Part shown: positions 19,780 to 28,646 of the stretch, piece by piece
Layout of the letters: every line of letters starts with the position of its first letter
Position numbering within the stretch: position 1 is the first letter of the stretch
Assembly: GCF_013282575.1 (NCBI RefSeq)
Contig: NZ_JAAAYE010000029.1
Span: 1-64,000, forward strand
Direction of reading: 5' to 3'
Source of the DNA: Paraburkholderia sp. NMBU_R16
GTDB taxonomy: Bacteria > Pseudomonadota > Gammaproteobacteria > Burkholderiales > Burkholderiaceae
DNA: 64,000 nt
The notes under the pieces: generated by a model
What the model saw: only the letters and a program-made list of their open reading frames with translations
Told to the model about the DNA's origin: nothing
The model's database searches: none
Program-made: the position numbers and the translations under genes

Positions 19780-21962
19780 AGGGCCCGCTTGGCGACACGC
19801 TGAAGTTTCATCGCCTGGAAGGCGAGGAGATGCTCGGGCAATGCTTCGAATTTCGGATCGAGGTGCTTGCCGACAGTCATAGCGTGTCGCTGACCGACCT
19901 GCTCGGCAAGGCCGTCACTGTGCGCATCGAGCAGCAGGACGGCTCGTCGCGCTATTTGACCGGACTGGTGGCGCACGCGCAGCTCCACGGCCGGCGTGCC
20001 GCGCGGCACTACGGCTACATGCTCGTGGTCCGCCCTTGGCTATGGCTTGCCACGCGCCGCTCCGATTGCCGAATCTTCCAGAACGAGACCGTGCCGCAAA
20101 TCGTGCAGCAAGTGCTGGCGCCTTACGGCTACCCGATCAAGAACCGCCTCGTCGAAACCTACTCACCGCGCGAATACTGCGTGCAGTACAACGAGACCGA
20201 CGCCGCGTTCGTGTCGCGTCTCATGGAGACCGAAGGCATTTACTACTACTTCGAGCACGCCGTTGGGACACACACGCTCGTACTGTGCGATGCGATGGCA
20301 TCGCACAGTACGCTGCCGGGCTACGCGACCATTCCCTTCATCGGCCCGGATCGCACGGCGATCGCGGAGCGCGAGCATATCGACAGCTGGCAGCCCGCGC
20401 AACAGGTGAGTGTCGGCACGCACCAGGCCACGGACTACGACTACACGAAGCCCCGGGCGGATCTGCTGGCGCAACGCGTGGACCCGCGCGGGCACGACTA
20501 CGACAGCTACGCGATATTCGAATGGCCTGGCGGCTATCGCGACGAGGCACCCGGCACGCGCTACGGCCGGGTTCGGCTGGAAGAACTGCAGGCCGAACAT
20601 GAACGGGCCAGCGCATCGACCAACGTGCGCGGCATGGCGCCCGGCTATCTGTTCACGCTCGAGCGATGCCCACGCATCGATCAGAACCGCGAGTACCTGA
20701 TCGTGCGTTGCGAGTACCGCTTTCAGGAGAACCCCTATGCAAGCGAGCGCGCCGACGACGAGGTGCGGCACGACACACTGGCCGTCGCGCAGCCGCACAG
20801 CCTGCCTTACCGTTCGCCACGGGCGACGCCGCGGCCACGCACCAACGGACCGCAGACGGCCACTGTCGTCGGCGCGAAGGGGGAGGAGATATGGACCGAC
20901 CAATACGGCCGCGTGAAGCTGCAGTTCCGCTGGGATCGCTATGGGCAGTTCGACGAGAACTCGTCTTGCTGGGTGCGCGTCTCGAGCCCCTGGGCGGGCA
21001 GCGGATTCGGCGGTGTGCAGATCCCCCGTATCGGCGATGAAGTGGTCGTGGATTTTCTAAATGGCGATCCCGACTATCCGATCGTGACCGGACGCGTCTA
21101 CAACGGCGAACGGATGCCGCCGTGGGGCTTGCCCGCGAATGCGACGCAAAGCGGGCTGCTGTCGCGTTCGTCGCCGGGCGGCGGGGCGACGCACGCGAAC
21201 GCGCTGCGCTTCGAGGACCGAAAGGGGGCCGAGCAGCTTTGGATGCATGCCGAGCGCAATCTGGATGTCGAATCGGAGCTGGACCATGCCGTCAAGACAG
21301 GCCGGGATCATGCTCATACCGTCGGGCGCGACGAGACCGCGCAGGTACAACACGACCGTACCCGCAGCGTCGGGAACAACGAAACAGTGAATGTCGGACA
21401 GCATCGGACGGCGAGTGTCGGCGCAAACGAAACGATGCGTGTCGGACGCAACCGCAGCCGGGAAGTCGGGCAAAACGAAACGGTGACGATTGGGGCGAAC
21501 CGCCGCGCGACAATAGGCGGCCATCATGCGGAAACCGTCGCGCTGACGAAGACCGAGGAAGTCGGGCAAAGCAAGACGTTGACGGTCGGGCAGCAGTACC
21601 GCACGGCGGCGACTACGATGACGACCGTCGTCAGTGCCGCACACACCGAGGAGATCGGCACGCGGACCTCGTCGATTGCGCGCGAGCACGTCGTGAATGT
21701 CGGCGGCTCGCAGCGCGTCAATGTGGCGGCGAACCAGTCCACGAACGTCGAACAACAGGTGCAGATCGTCGCGGGAAAGTGCATCAGCCTGATCTGCGGC
21801 CAGTCCAGTATCACGATGGACTCGGCTGGGAACATCACGATCCAGGGTGTCAACGTCAGTGCGCTCGGTGCCGCGAGTCACCGCATCGCGGGCGCGACCG
21901 TGACGTCTTCCGCGAGCGGCGAGCACACGATCGAGGGCGCAATTCTGAAACTCAACCCATGA
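19758..21962 (+). CDS. vgrG: T6SS spike protein VgrG (TssI)
   Basis: A 734-residue VgrG that forms the trimeric puncturing spike. The gp27-like part opens with a typical block (LEGPLGDTLKFHRLEGEE), includes NETDAAFVSRLMETEGIYYYFEH, and is followed by the gp5-like OB region (DQYGRVKLQFRWDRYG, WVRVSSPWAG, GDEVVVDFLNGDPDYPIVTG). Residues about 510-655 are a repeated VGxNxTxxVG beta-helix. The end (ITIQGVNVSALGA) has no added catalytic domain. The start overlaps clpV, and the adaptor and Rhs genes follow, so it probably delivers the Rhs toxin. Confidence 0.95.
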   Translation: MPRIFTLEGPLGDTLKFHRLEGEEMLGQCFEFRIEVLADSHSVSLTDLLGKAVTVRIEQQDGSSRYLTGLVAHAQLHGRRAARHYGYMLVVRPWLWLATRRSDCRIFQNETVPQIVQQVLAPYGYPIKNRLVETYSPREYCVQYNETDAAFVSRLMETEGIYYYFEHAVGTHTLVLCDAMASHSTLPGYATIPFIGPDRTAIAEREHIDSWQPAQQVSVGTHQATDYDYTKPRADLLAQRVDPRGHDYDSYAIFEWPGGYRDEAPGTRYGRVRLEELQAEHERASASTNVRGMAPGYLFTLERCPRIDQNREYLIVRCEYRFQENPYASERADDEVRHDTLAVAQPHSLPYRSPRATPRPRTNGPQTATVVGAKGEEIWTDQYGRVKLQFRWDRYGQFDENSSCWVRVSSPWAGSGFGGVQIPRIGDEVVVDFLNGDPDYPIVTGRVYNGERMPPWGLPANATQSGLLSRSSPGGGATHANALRFEDRKGAEQLWMHAERNLDVESELDHAVKTGRDHAHTVGRDETAQVQHDRTRSVGNNETVNVGQHRTASVGANETMRVGRNRSREVGQNETVTIGANRRATIGGHHAETVALTKTEEVGQSKTLTVGQQYRTAATTMTTVVSAAHTEEIGTRTSSIAREHVVNVGGSQRVNVAANQSTNVEQQVQIVAGKCISLICGQSSITMDSAGNITIQGVNVSALGAASHRIAGATVTSSASGEHTIEGAILKLNP
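20279..20312. repeat. Perfect 15-bp inverted repeat inside vgrG
   Basis: CGTACTGTGCGATGC (20279-20293) is followed by the loop GATG and by its exact reverse complement (20298-20312). It lies in the gp27-like part of vgrG and is read as normal protein (LVLCDAMASHSTL). No T tract follows, so it is not a normal intrinsic terminator. In mRNA it would form a very stable hairpin. Confidence 0.85.
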
Positions 21963-23251
21963 CGCGCGACATACATGGCTGGCAACCTGCCAATCCGATC
22001 GAGCGGCGACTGATGCTGGCCCATGAGGACTGGCTTGCTTTCGCGCGGGAAGCATCGGCCCGACTGATGGTCTGGCAGACGAACAGCGCCGATGCACCCC
22101 TCGTGCGCCTCTATTTTCAGGCGCAAGAAGAGATGTCGTGCGCGGTGATCATACTGCGCTCGGCCTGCGAGGACAGCGCGCAATATCCGTATGCGCTTGC
22201 GCAGGAACTGATCGACTTCTACGAAAGCCGGCGCGCTGCGTCGAACGCGCAGGGAGTCCGTGCCGATTGGCATCCGCCCGCGAATACGGCGCGCGACGGT
22301 GCGCTGTACCTGATGCAGGTCGTCGACAGCTTGATGCGTCATCACCCCGATCTGTTCCCCGGCATGGTGCTCGTGCTGGAACCGCAGCCAAGCGGGCATC
22401 GCAACGGCGACACCATGTTCGAACGGGCGGCCGGCGATCTGCTGGCGGCAGCGGCGCTGATGCCCCGGATATCGGCGCGTCTGCGGTTTGTCGTTCCTCG
22501 CGGCGCCGACAGTCCGCTGCCGTCGCTGAGCGCTCGTTGTTCGGACGTCGTGCGCGTCGTAGCGGGCCGATACGCGATGCAGGCCGTGCCGCGCGAATTG
22601 TTGGCGGAGTCCGGCGAGCGTGGGCCGGGCGCCGACTTACGGCGCCTTTTCGTAGAGATGGGAGAGACCATAGGAGAAGGCGATCCCGCCAAGACGATGC
22701 AGCTGCATGCAAGAGCGTTGGAGATCGCGGAGCGGGAGCAGTGGCTCGACCAATGCGTGGTGCTCCATTTGATTGCCGGCGCCGCATGGCTCAAGCAACG
22801 TCGTGACGAGAACGCGCTCGCTGCCTATCGCAATGCGGCGGAATGCGGCAGGCAGGCCTTGGCTGCCGGGCATGAGGCCGGACACAAGCTGGTGGCGAAC
22901 GGGCTGTTCGGAGAAGCCAGCGTACACCTCATCCGTAGCGAATTCCCGCAGGCGGCCTGTTGCTATGAGTGCGCCGCGATCGAGATGGCTGCCGCGCGCG
23001 ATGCAATGATGACGGTCGAGGCCTGGCGGATGTGTGCCGACAGCTGGGATAAGGCCGGCGAGCGCGAGCTCGCGCTCGAGGCGGGCTTTAACGCGCTCGA
23101 TGCCGGGTTGGGAGTGGATGCGTCGATGCGCAGGACAGGTAGCCTGCCGCTCGTCGTCGAGTGGATGGCGCGGCGGGTGGGCGCGTTCGACAGGCGGCGC
23201 CCCGAATTGCGCGAAAAGGTCGATGCGCTGCTGAACGTGCCGCAGGCTTGA
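21959..23251 (+). CDS. VgrG/Rhs-linked probable adaptor, helical repeat protein
   Basis: A 430-residue protein between vgrG and rhs. I do not recognise a named family. The N-terminal half (to about 220) is of mixed structure (RLYFQAQEEMSCAVIILRSA). The C-terminal half looks like TPR-type helical repeats (MQLHARALEIAEREQWLDQC, AYRNAAECGRQALAAG, ACCYECAAIEMAAARDAMM, DSWDKAGERELALEAGFNAL). There is no signal peptide or membrane segment. The start overlaps the vgrG stop and rhs follows after 16 bases, so a cytoplasmic role in loading the Rhs effector onto VgrG is the likeliest, by context only. It is not a DUF4123 or DUF1795 adaptor as far as I can see. Confidence 0.6.
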   Translation: MTRDIHGWQPANPIERRLMLAHEDWLAFAREASARLMVWQTNSADAPLVRLYFQAQEEMSCAVIILRSACEDSAQYPYALAQELIDFYESRRAASNAQGVRADWHPPANTARDGALYLMQVVDSLMRHHPDLFPGMVLVLEPQPSGHRNGDTMFERAAGDLLAAAALMPRISARLRFVVPRGADSPLPSLSARCSDVVRVVAGRYAMQAVPRELLAESGERGPGADLRRLFVEMGETIGEGDPAKTMQLHARALEIAEREQWLDQCVVLHLIAGAAWLKQRRDENALAAYRNAAECGRQALAAGHEAGHKLVANGLFGEASVHLIRSEFPQAACCYECAAIEMAAARDAMMTVEAWRMCADSWDKAGERELALEAGFNALDAGLGVDASMRRTGSLPLVVEWMARRVGAFDRRRPELREKVDALLNVPQA

Positions 23252-23267
23252 CGGGGAGCGCGCGCAT

Positions 23268-26200
23268 ATGGCTTCGCCTGCCGTCAAGCATATGGACCCG
23301 GTGATTGGAGTCGACGTGCATACCGTCGCGGTCGGTCCGGTGCCGGAAGTGCCGCTGCCGCATCCGCATGTCGGGTTCGTGCTCGACTTGCGCGAGTACG
23401 TCGATGCGGCAATGGGTGTCATCGGCAGCATCGTGTTCACGTTCGTGGAAGACCAGGCGCAGTCGTATCTCGACGACCACCCGGACGCGCAAGCGAAACT
23501 GGACCGGACGATCGGGGCAGTGGCCGACGCCGCCGGCGACGCTCAGGCCGCGGTAATAAGCAATCCGCTCGGCGCGGGCGCCGCCCGCCTGGCCGAAGGC
23601 GGCCTCGGTGCGGCGGGCGCGCTTGGGGCCGGTGTCGGGATGGGAGGCGCGGCGGGCCGGCCCGTGTTCGTCAATGGCTTCTTGCGAGCCACCGCCGGCA
23701 CGCATACGTGCCATCTGCCGGCGCTGCATTTCCCGCTCGGCGAGGCGTTCACCGCGCCGGACCCATTGCCGTCGAACGACGCCGAGTCGTACATGGGCAG
23801 CCGCACCGTGCTGGCCAACAACGATCCGATGTCGTTCATGGCGCTGCCTGCCATGAGTTGCTGGGCTACGGGAATGGAGCCGCCGCCGCACAATGGCGCG
23901 CATACGAAGCGCATCCATCTTTCGATGCCGTCTTCGGTGATGCTGCCGATCCCGGGCGGCCGTCCCGTGCTGGTAGGCGGCCCGCCGGTGATGAACATGA
24001 TCGCGGCGGGCAAGGGCCTTTTCAAGGCGTTCCGCGGGTCGAAATGGGCGCACTCGCTGGCTGACAAGCTGCGCTTGAAACCGGGATTTTTGCGCTGCAA
24101 GGTGCTGCGCGCTGAGCCGGTGGATGTGACGACGGGAGAGGTAGTCGTCCAGCAGTGCGACTTTACGGTGGCGGGACGATTGCCGCTGGCATGGGATCGG
24201 TATTACGCGAGCCATGACACGCGTGGCGGGGCGGTCGGGATGCGTTGGCGGACGCCGGCTGACATTCGGCTGGAGTTGGTGCCGCATGAGGGCGCGTTCG
24301 GCGCGGCCGCGTACTTTCCCGATCATGCGACCGCATACGACGTGTTGCCTGCAGCCGACGGCTGGGCCGCCCGCGAATACGATTGGCAACACGGGCATGC
24401 GCTCTATCGAGTCGATGATCGGCTGGTGCTGCGCACGAGAGGCGGCGTCGAATACGGGTTCGCGCTGCCCCGTGACTGGGAGCAAACGGTCGCGGCGCTC
24501 CGGGACGATGCGCGGCTGACGCTGCCTGTGGAACGCATCGCCGATTTGAACGGCAATGCATGGGTTTTTGAGCGTAACCAATGGGGGCAGCTCGCGCGCA
24601 TCGCCGAATGGACGCGCGAGGGCGCAACGGCTCGGGCGATCGAATGCGCTACGCGGGACTCGGCGCTTGATCGTGCGCGCGGCAGAGCGGATGCGGGATG
24701 GCTGGCCGCGCTGACCCTGATCGACGCGGACGGAGGCGCGCATCCGCTCGTTTCCTACGAGTACGACGGTGAGCGCAACCTGCGCGCCGCGGTCGACGCA
24801 ATGGCGCACCCGCACCGCTTCGACTATGTGGATGGGCATCGGATGGTCGCCCACACGAGCGCACGGGGCGTGTCGTTCTACTACCAGTACTCCGTCGACG
24901 AAGAGGGAGTATGGCGCGTCGATCGCGCGTGGGGCGACGACGGCCTGTTCGATTACCGCTTCGAGTACGACCGGGCCCGCATGGAAACGTGCGTGATCGA
25001 TTCGCGTGGGCATACGTGGGTGTTGCAATTGAACGAGCGCGGCATGCCGGTGGCCGAAATCGACCCGTTGGGCGGCGTGACCAGCTATCGCTACGATGAG
25101 CGAGGACGCGCGAATTCGAAGACCGATCCGGCTGGCCATACGAGCGCATGGCAATACGATCGGTATGGCAATCTTCTCGCGCAAACGCTGCCGGACGCGA
25201 GCGTGATCCGCAGTGAATACGATGCCCACCACCGCCCCGTGCGCGTGACGTTACCCCGGGACCGACAGTGGCACTACGCATGGGATGCGCACGGCAATTT
25301 GCTGACCCAAACGACGCCCTCGGGCGCGACCTCGACCTATACATACGACCGATTCGGACAGCCGAGTTCACACATTGGCGCCCTTGGCGCCTGCACGCGG
25401 TTCGAGTACGACCGCGACGGCAATCTCGTCGCAGTAACGGACGCCCTTGGCCGTCGTAAGCAGTATCGACACGATGCGAGTGGATATCTCGTCGAAGCGA
25501 TTGACGCGATCGGGCAAGTGAGCCGCTATGAATATGACCACAAGGGCAATTTGACCCGCGCCATCGAGCCGGGCGGATGCGAGACTCACTGCGCTTACGA
25601 TGCCGATGGCAATCTGGTGCGTCACCGCGATGTGGCCGGCGCCCCGACGAACATGGAGTATTCCGCGCTCGGACAGCTCACCAAGCGGATTTCACCCGAC
25701 GGCGGCGTTGTCGAGTATCGCTACGATACCGAGGGGCAACTGACGGGCCTGCTCAACGAACGTGGCGAGCTGTACCAATTCAAGCGCGATCCGTTGGGCC
25801 GGATTACCGAGGAAATCGACTATTGGGGGCAACAGCGTCGATACGAATACGGGAAGTCGGGGCATCTGCTGCGAACGGTCGATGCGTTGGGGCGAAGCAT
25901 CGATTTCGAAACAGATGCACTGGGGCGCGTGATTCGAAAGCATGTTCCGGATCCGACTCAACCGGGTGGGCTTCGTACGGAGGTGTTTTGTTACGATCGA
26001 AGCGGCAATCTGGTCTGCGCCGAAAGTCATGGCCACCGGATCGAGCTGGCATATGACGCGGCAGGACGCATCGTCGAGGAAAGGCAGGGCGACGCGTTTT
26101 CGGTGACCCATGCGTTCGACCCAGCGGGCAACTACCTCGAGCGCAAGACGAGGCTGGTGAAAGGCAATCGCGAAATCGAACATGTGATCCGCTATGGATA

Positions 26201-27881
26201 TGACGCGCTCGGCCTGCTCGAATCGATCCAGGTCGACGATGAGCCTCCGGTACGCATCGAGCGCGACGCAGCAGGGTTGGTCTGTATCGAACGACTCGAC
26301 GATCGCGTACGGCGAGAACTGGTTTATGCGTCCGACGGGAAACTCGCCAGCCAGACCGTTCGGCGCACCGATGGCGCTGCGTTTGCGAGCGAATACACAT
26401 ACGACGCTTACGGCGAAATGCTTGCCAGGCAAGACTCCCGGCTGGGTCTCGACTGCTTCGAATACGATCGGGCAGGCCGGATCGTTGCCCATCGAGATCC
26501 GACTGGCCGATTACTGCAATTCCCGTACGACCCTACCGGTAACTTGCTCGTGACACGCATGCGCGACGGCGTGCATCTTGGAGGGAGCGGTGCAGATCCG
26601 CACTCGCATGGCTGGATCCGAGACGGAGAACTGAACGGTTGCCGATATGTGTTCGACCGCGTTGGCAATCTCATCGCCAAGCACGACGCGCAACAGGAAA
26701 TGACCCTGTGCTGGGACGGGGACGGGTTACTGCTCGAATCCACGGTAAGGCGACACCGCGATGCGAGCGCAAATGCGGATCGTGGAGCGTACGTCCATAC
26801 CCACTACATCTACGATGCGTTTCATAGACGTATTGGAAAAACATCGCGCAGCCGAGGCCGAATCGACTGCTCGGCAGAACACGGCGAGCTCGAAGAATCC
26901 CTATCCACGACCAGTCTGTATTTTTGGGATGGAGACGTGCTGACGGGTGAATGGTCGACTGAAACACGAACGTGGCGCGAATGGTTCTACTATCCTGCGA
27001 CGTTCGTTCCGTTAGCGGTCGTGGAAGACAACATCCGCGAGTGCGAAGAAAATGTGCAGTGCGATCCTGCAGTTCGCTTGCGGACCAATGACTGTGAGCG
27101 GTACTGGCTGAATACGGAGCCCAATGGGGCGCCCACGCGTGTATTCGATACACTGGGCAACGTCGTTTGGGAGGCCGGGTATGGCGCGTGGGCGACGGTA
27201 CGCCAGCTTGCGTCCGACAAAGGCTTCAGGCAACCGTTGCGCCTCCAAGGGCAGTACTGTGACGAAGAGACGGGCTTTTACTACAACCGTCACAGGTATT
27301 TCGATCCGGCTCATGGAGGTTTTATCAGTCAGGACCCGTTAGGCATCGCGGCTGGGACGAACGCGTTTGCTTATGGGCCCAACAGCCTTGGCTGGACCGA
27401 TCCGCTTGGACTGGCCGCTGCCAAGGATTCGCCTCATCTGCTTTTTGCCGCGATTGTCCGGGACAACCGAGTCGTGCACAGTGACATCCTGGAGAGCGGC
27501 GGCATTACCGCCGAGGAAGCGGCGGATATCAAGCTGCGCAAGGCATCGCATACCGAGCCCAAGTTCTTCGAGCCCATTCTTTCAAAACTGCGCCCCGGCG
27601 ATACCGTTTTGATGCGCGGAGTAGAGGACCCGTGTGCTGCTCATTGCAAGCGATATTTGCAGATCGTCGCATTTTCGGGGCATCGGGTAAGCTATGCCGC
27701 GTCTCGAAGCAACGAGGCCTGGATTTTTCGTCGAACCACCCACGGCGAACGCGGGCACATCGCGATCGAGCGACGGCATTTCGACAATATGACCGGCGCG
27801 GTCGGAGAAATCATCAAGGTCGACCACTTCCGGGTGCAGTTCAACGGTGAGACCAACAACCCCAAGATTTGCAAGATCTGA
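23268..27881 (+). CDS. Rhs-family T6SS effector with deaminase-like C-terminal toxin
   Basis: A 1537-residue Rhs protein. Residues 1-130 hold a pre-PAAR-like start (MDPVIGVDVH) and hydrophobic stretches; about 130-250 is a PAAR-like region that would cap VgrG. A DUF6531-type segment (VDVTTGEVVVQQCDF) precedes many YD/RHS repeats forming the cocoon. The core ends with RYFDPAHGGFISQDPLGI and DPLGL near residue 1382. The variable tip (1383-1537) has HTE at 1428-1430 and PCAAHC with Cys1456 and Cys1460, fitting the zinc motif HxE-x24-PC-x3-C of the cytidine deaminase superfamily. Overall layout resembles Pput_2613-type toxins, which I cannot confirm here. Confidence 0.9.
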   Translation: MASPAVKHMDPVIGVDVHTVAVGPVPEVPLPHPHVGFVLDLREYVDAAMGVIGSIVFTFVEDQAQSYLDDHPDAQAKLDRTIGAVADAAGDAQAAVISNPLGAGAARLAEGGLGAAGALGAGVGMGGAAGRPVFVNGFLRATAGTHTCHLPALHFPLGEAFTAPDPLPSNDAESYMGSRTVLANNDPMSFMALPAMSCWATGMEPPPHNGAHTKRIHLSMPSSVMLPIPGGRPVLVGGPPVMNMIAAGKGLFKAFRGSKWAHSLADKLRLKPGFLRCKVLRAEPVDVTTGEVVVQQCDFTVAGRLPLAWDRYYASHDTRGGAVGMRWRTPADIRLELVPHEGAFGAAAYFPDHATAYDVLPAADGWAAREYDWQHGHALYRVDDRLVLRTRGGVEYGFALPRDWEQTVAALRDDARLTLPVERIADLNGNAWVFERNQWGQLARIAEWTREGATARAIECATRDSALDRARGRADAGWLAALTLIDADGGAHPLVSYEYDGERNLRAAVDAMAHPHRFDYVDGHRMVAHTSARGVSFYYQYSVDEEGVWRVDRAWGDDGLFDYRFEYDRARMETCVIDSRGHTWVLQLNERGMPVAEIDPLGGVTSYRYDERGRANSKTDPAGHTSAWQYDRYGNLLAQTLPDASVIRSEYDAHHRPVRVTLPRDRQWHYAWDAHGNLLTQTTPSGATSTYTYDRFGQPSSHIGALGACTRFEYDRDGNLVAVTDALGRRKQYRHDASGYLVEAIDAIGQVSRYEYDHKGNLTRAIEPGGCETHCAYDADGNLVRHRDVAGAPTNMEYSALGQLTKRISPDGGVVEYRYDTEGQLTGLLNERGELYQFKRDPLGRITEEIDYWGQQRRYEYGKSGHLLRTVDALGRSIDFETDALGRVIRKHVPDPTQPGGLRTEVFCYDRSGNLVCAESHGHRIELAYDAAGRIVEERQGDAFSVTHAFDPAGNYLERKTRLVKGNREIEHVIRYGYDALGLLESIQVDDEPPVRIERDAAGLVCIERLDDRVRRELVYASDGKLASQTVRRTDGAAFASEYTYDAYGEMLARQDSRLGLDCFEYDRAGRIVAHRDPTGRLLQFPYDPTGNLLVTRMRDGVHLGGSGADPHSHGWIRDGELNGCRYVFDRVGNLIAKHDAQQEMTLCWDGDGLLLESTVRRHRDASANADRGAYVHTHYIYDAFHRRIGKTSRSRGRIDCSAEHGELEESLSTTSLYFWDGDVLTGEWSTETRTWREWFYYPATFVPLAVVEDNIRECEENVQCDPAVRLRTNDCERYWLNTEPNGAPTRVFDTLGNVVWEAGYGAWATVRQLASDKGFRQPLRLQGQYCDEETGFYYNRHRYFDPAHGGFISQDPLGIAAGTNAFAYGPNSLGWTDPLGLAAAKDSPHLLFAAIVRDNRVVHSDILESGGITAEEAADIKLRKASHTEPKFFEPILSKLRPGDTVLMRGVEDPCAAHCKRYLQIVAFSGHRVSYAASRSNEAWIFRRTTHGERGHIAIERRHFDNMTGAVGEIIKVDHFRVQFNGETNNPKICKI

Positions 27882-27972
27882 CGAGGGCGCTGAAGTGCCG
27901 GCCGGGGACAGAGCACCTACAGGAAGACCGGGCGGAAGCAACGCCGCCATGCTCGAGCGCGGACGGGGCGGC

Positions 27973-28449
27973 TCATCCGAGACGCTGAATAGTATGTTCG
28001 AACGTCAATTTATTGACGCGACAAGCGAAGCTGTGAAGTGATTCATAGTTTTTGTTGTTGACCCGAATGGCGTCGAACACCTCGTTCATATGCGCCTTTC
28101 CGTCCGGAGAAACTATAATAAGGTCATACTCTTCATTCGGTTGATAAGTCCCAAATTTGCTATCGTATTCCAGTGAATAATTTTTAATTATGTTGCCCTC
28201 CGATTTGGTATCAACCGGATCAACCTGATACCCTTGCAAAAGATGGGCGGCTCTGGTGCCAATGGACACACGATCTTCTGTACTGTTGAAGTGCAGTGTC
28301 AAGCCTTGCGGCACGCTAACCTGGCCGGAGCCATGCCGGAGAAAACCTCGGTCCGGGGTATATCCTCCATGCGACAACAATAGCGCCTTCCTGGCGGTGC
28401 CGTCTGCACTCTTGATCACGACGTTTTTATACTTTATGACGGTTGTCAT
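27973..28449 (-). CDS. Hypothetical protein beside the Rhs toxin (possible Stv-like domain)
   Basis: A 158-residue protein convergent to rhs. Its coding DNA is much AT-richer than its neighbours, a sign of recent transfer. The part LLSHGGYTPDRGF followed by VPQGLTLHF and a late SFACRV recalls proteins annotated as putative adhesin Stv domain; this is from memory and weak. There is no signal peptide or membrane helix. Its position suits an orphan immunity, accessory or cargo gene, but immunity genes normally follow the toxin on the same strand. Function unknown. Confidence 0.6.
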   Translation of the reverse strand: MTTVIKYKNVVIKSADGTARKALLLSHGGYTPDRGFLRHGSGQVSVPQGLTLHFNSTEDRVSIGTRAAHLLQGYQVDPVDTKSEGNIIKNYSLEYDSKFGTYQPNEEYDLIIVSPDGKAHMNEVFDAIRVNNKNYESLHSFACRVNKLTFEHTIQRLG

Positions 28450-28646
28450 TTAAAATATCCGAAAAATATAAAAAATTTCAAGGACGAAGAATTTAACGCC
28501 ACTTGGCCACTGGATTGAATTGACCATGCTCTCGATTAAAACAAACTTTACTCATTCCAGCGATAACGTGCAACCGACGAATCGCATAACTTGAGCGAGT
28601 ACGAACAGGTCGAGCCTTGTTGGTACCAGGTAGCGGTGGACCGACG
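28450..28646. other. AT-rich intergenic stretch between the hypothetical gene and kdpE
   Basis: This spacer is strongly AT-rich from about 28430 to 28560 (for example ATATAAAAAATTTC). It would carry the promoter of the 158-residue gene on the minus strand and the region downstream of kdpE. I see no convincing hairpin with a T run and no gene. Confidence 0.45.

Noticed and set aside
27847-28041. Possible 64-residue immunity gene on the plus strand after rhs
   Set aside because: It overlaps the end of rhs, has a disordered Gly/Arg-rich composition and overlaps the end of the better-supported minus-strand gene.
28256-28453. 65-residue plus-strand frame in the AT-rich region
   Set aside because: It lies entirely opposite the 158-residue minus-strand gene, shows no ribosome-binding site and has no recognisable domain.
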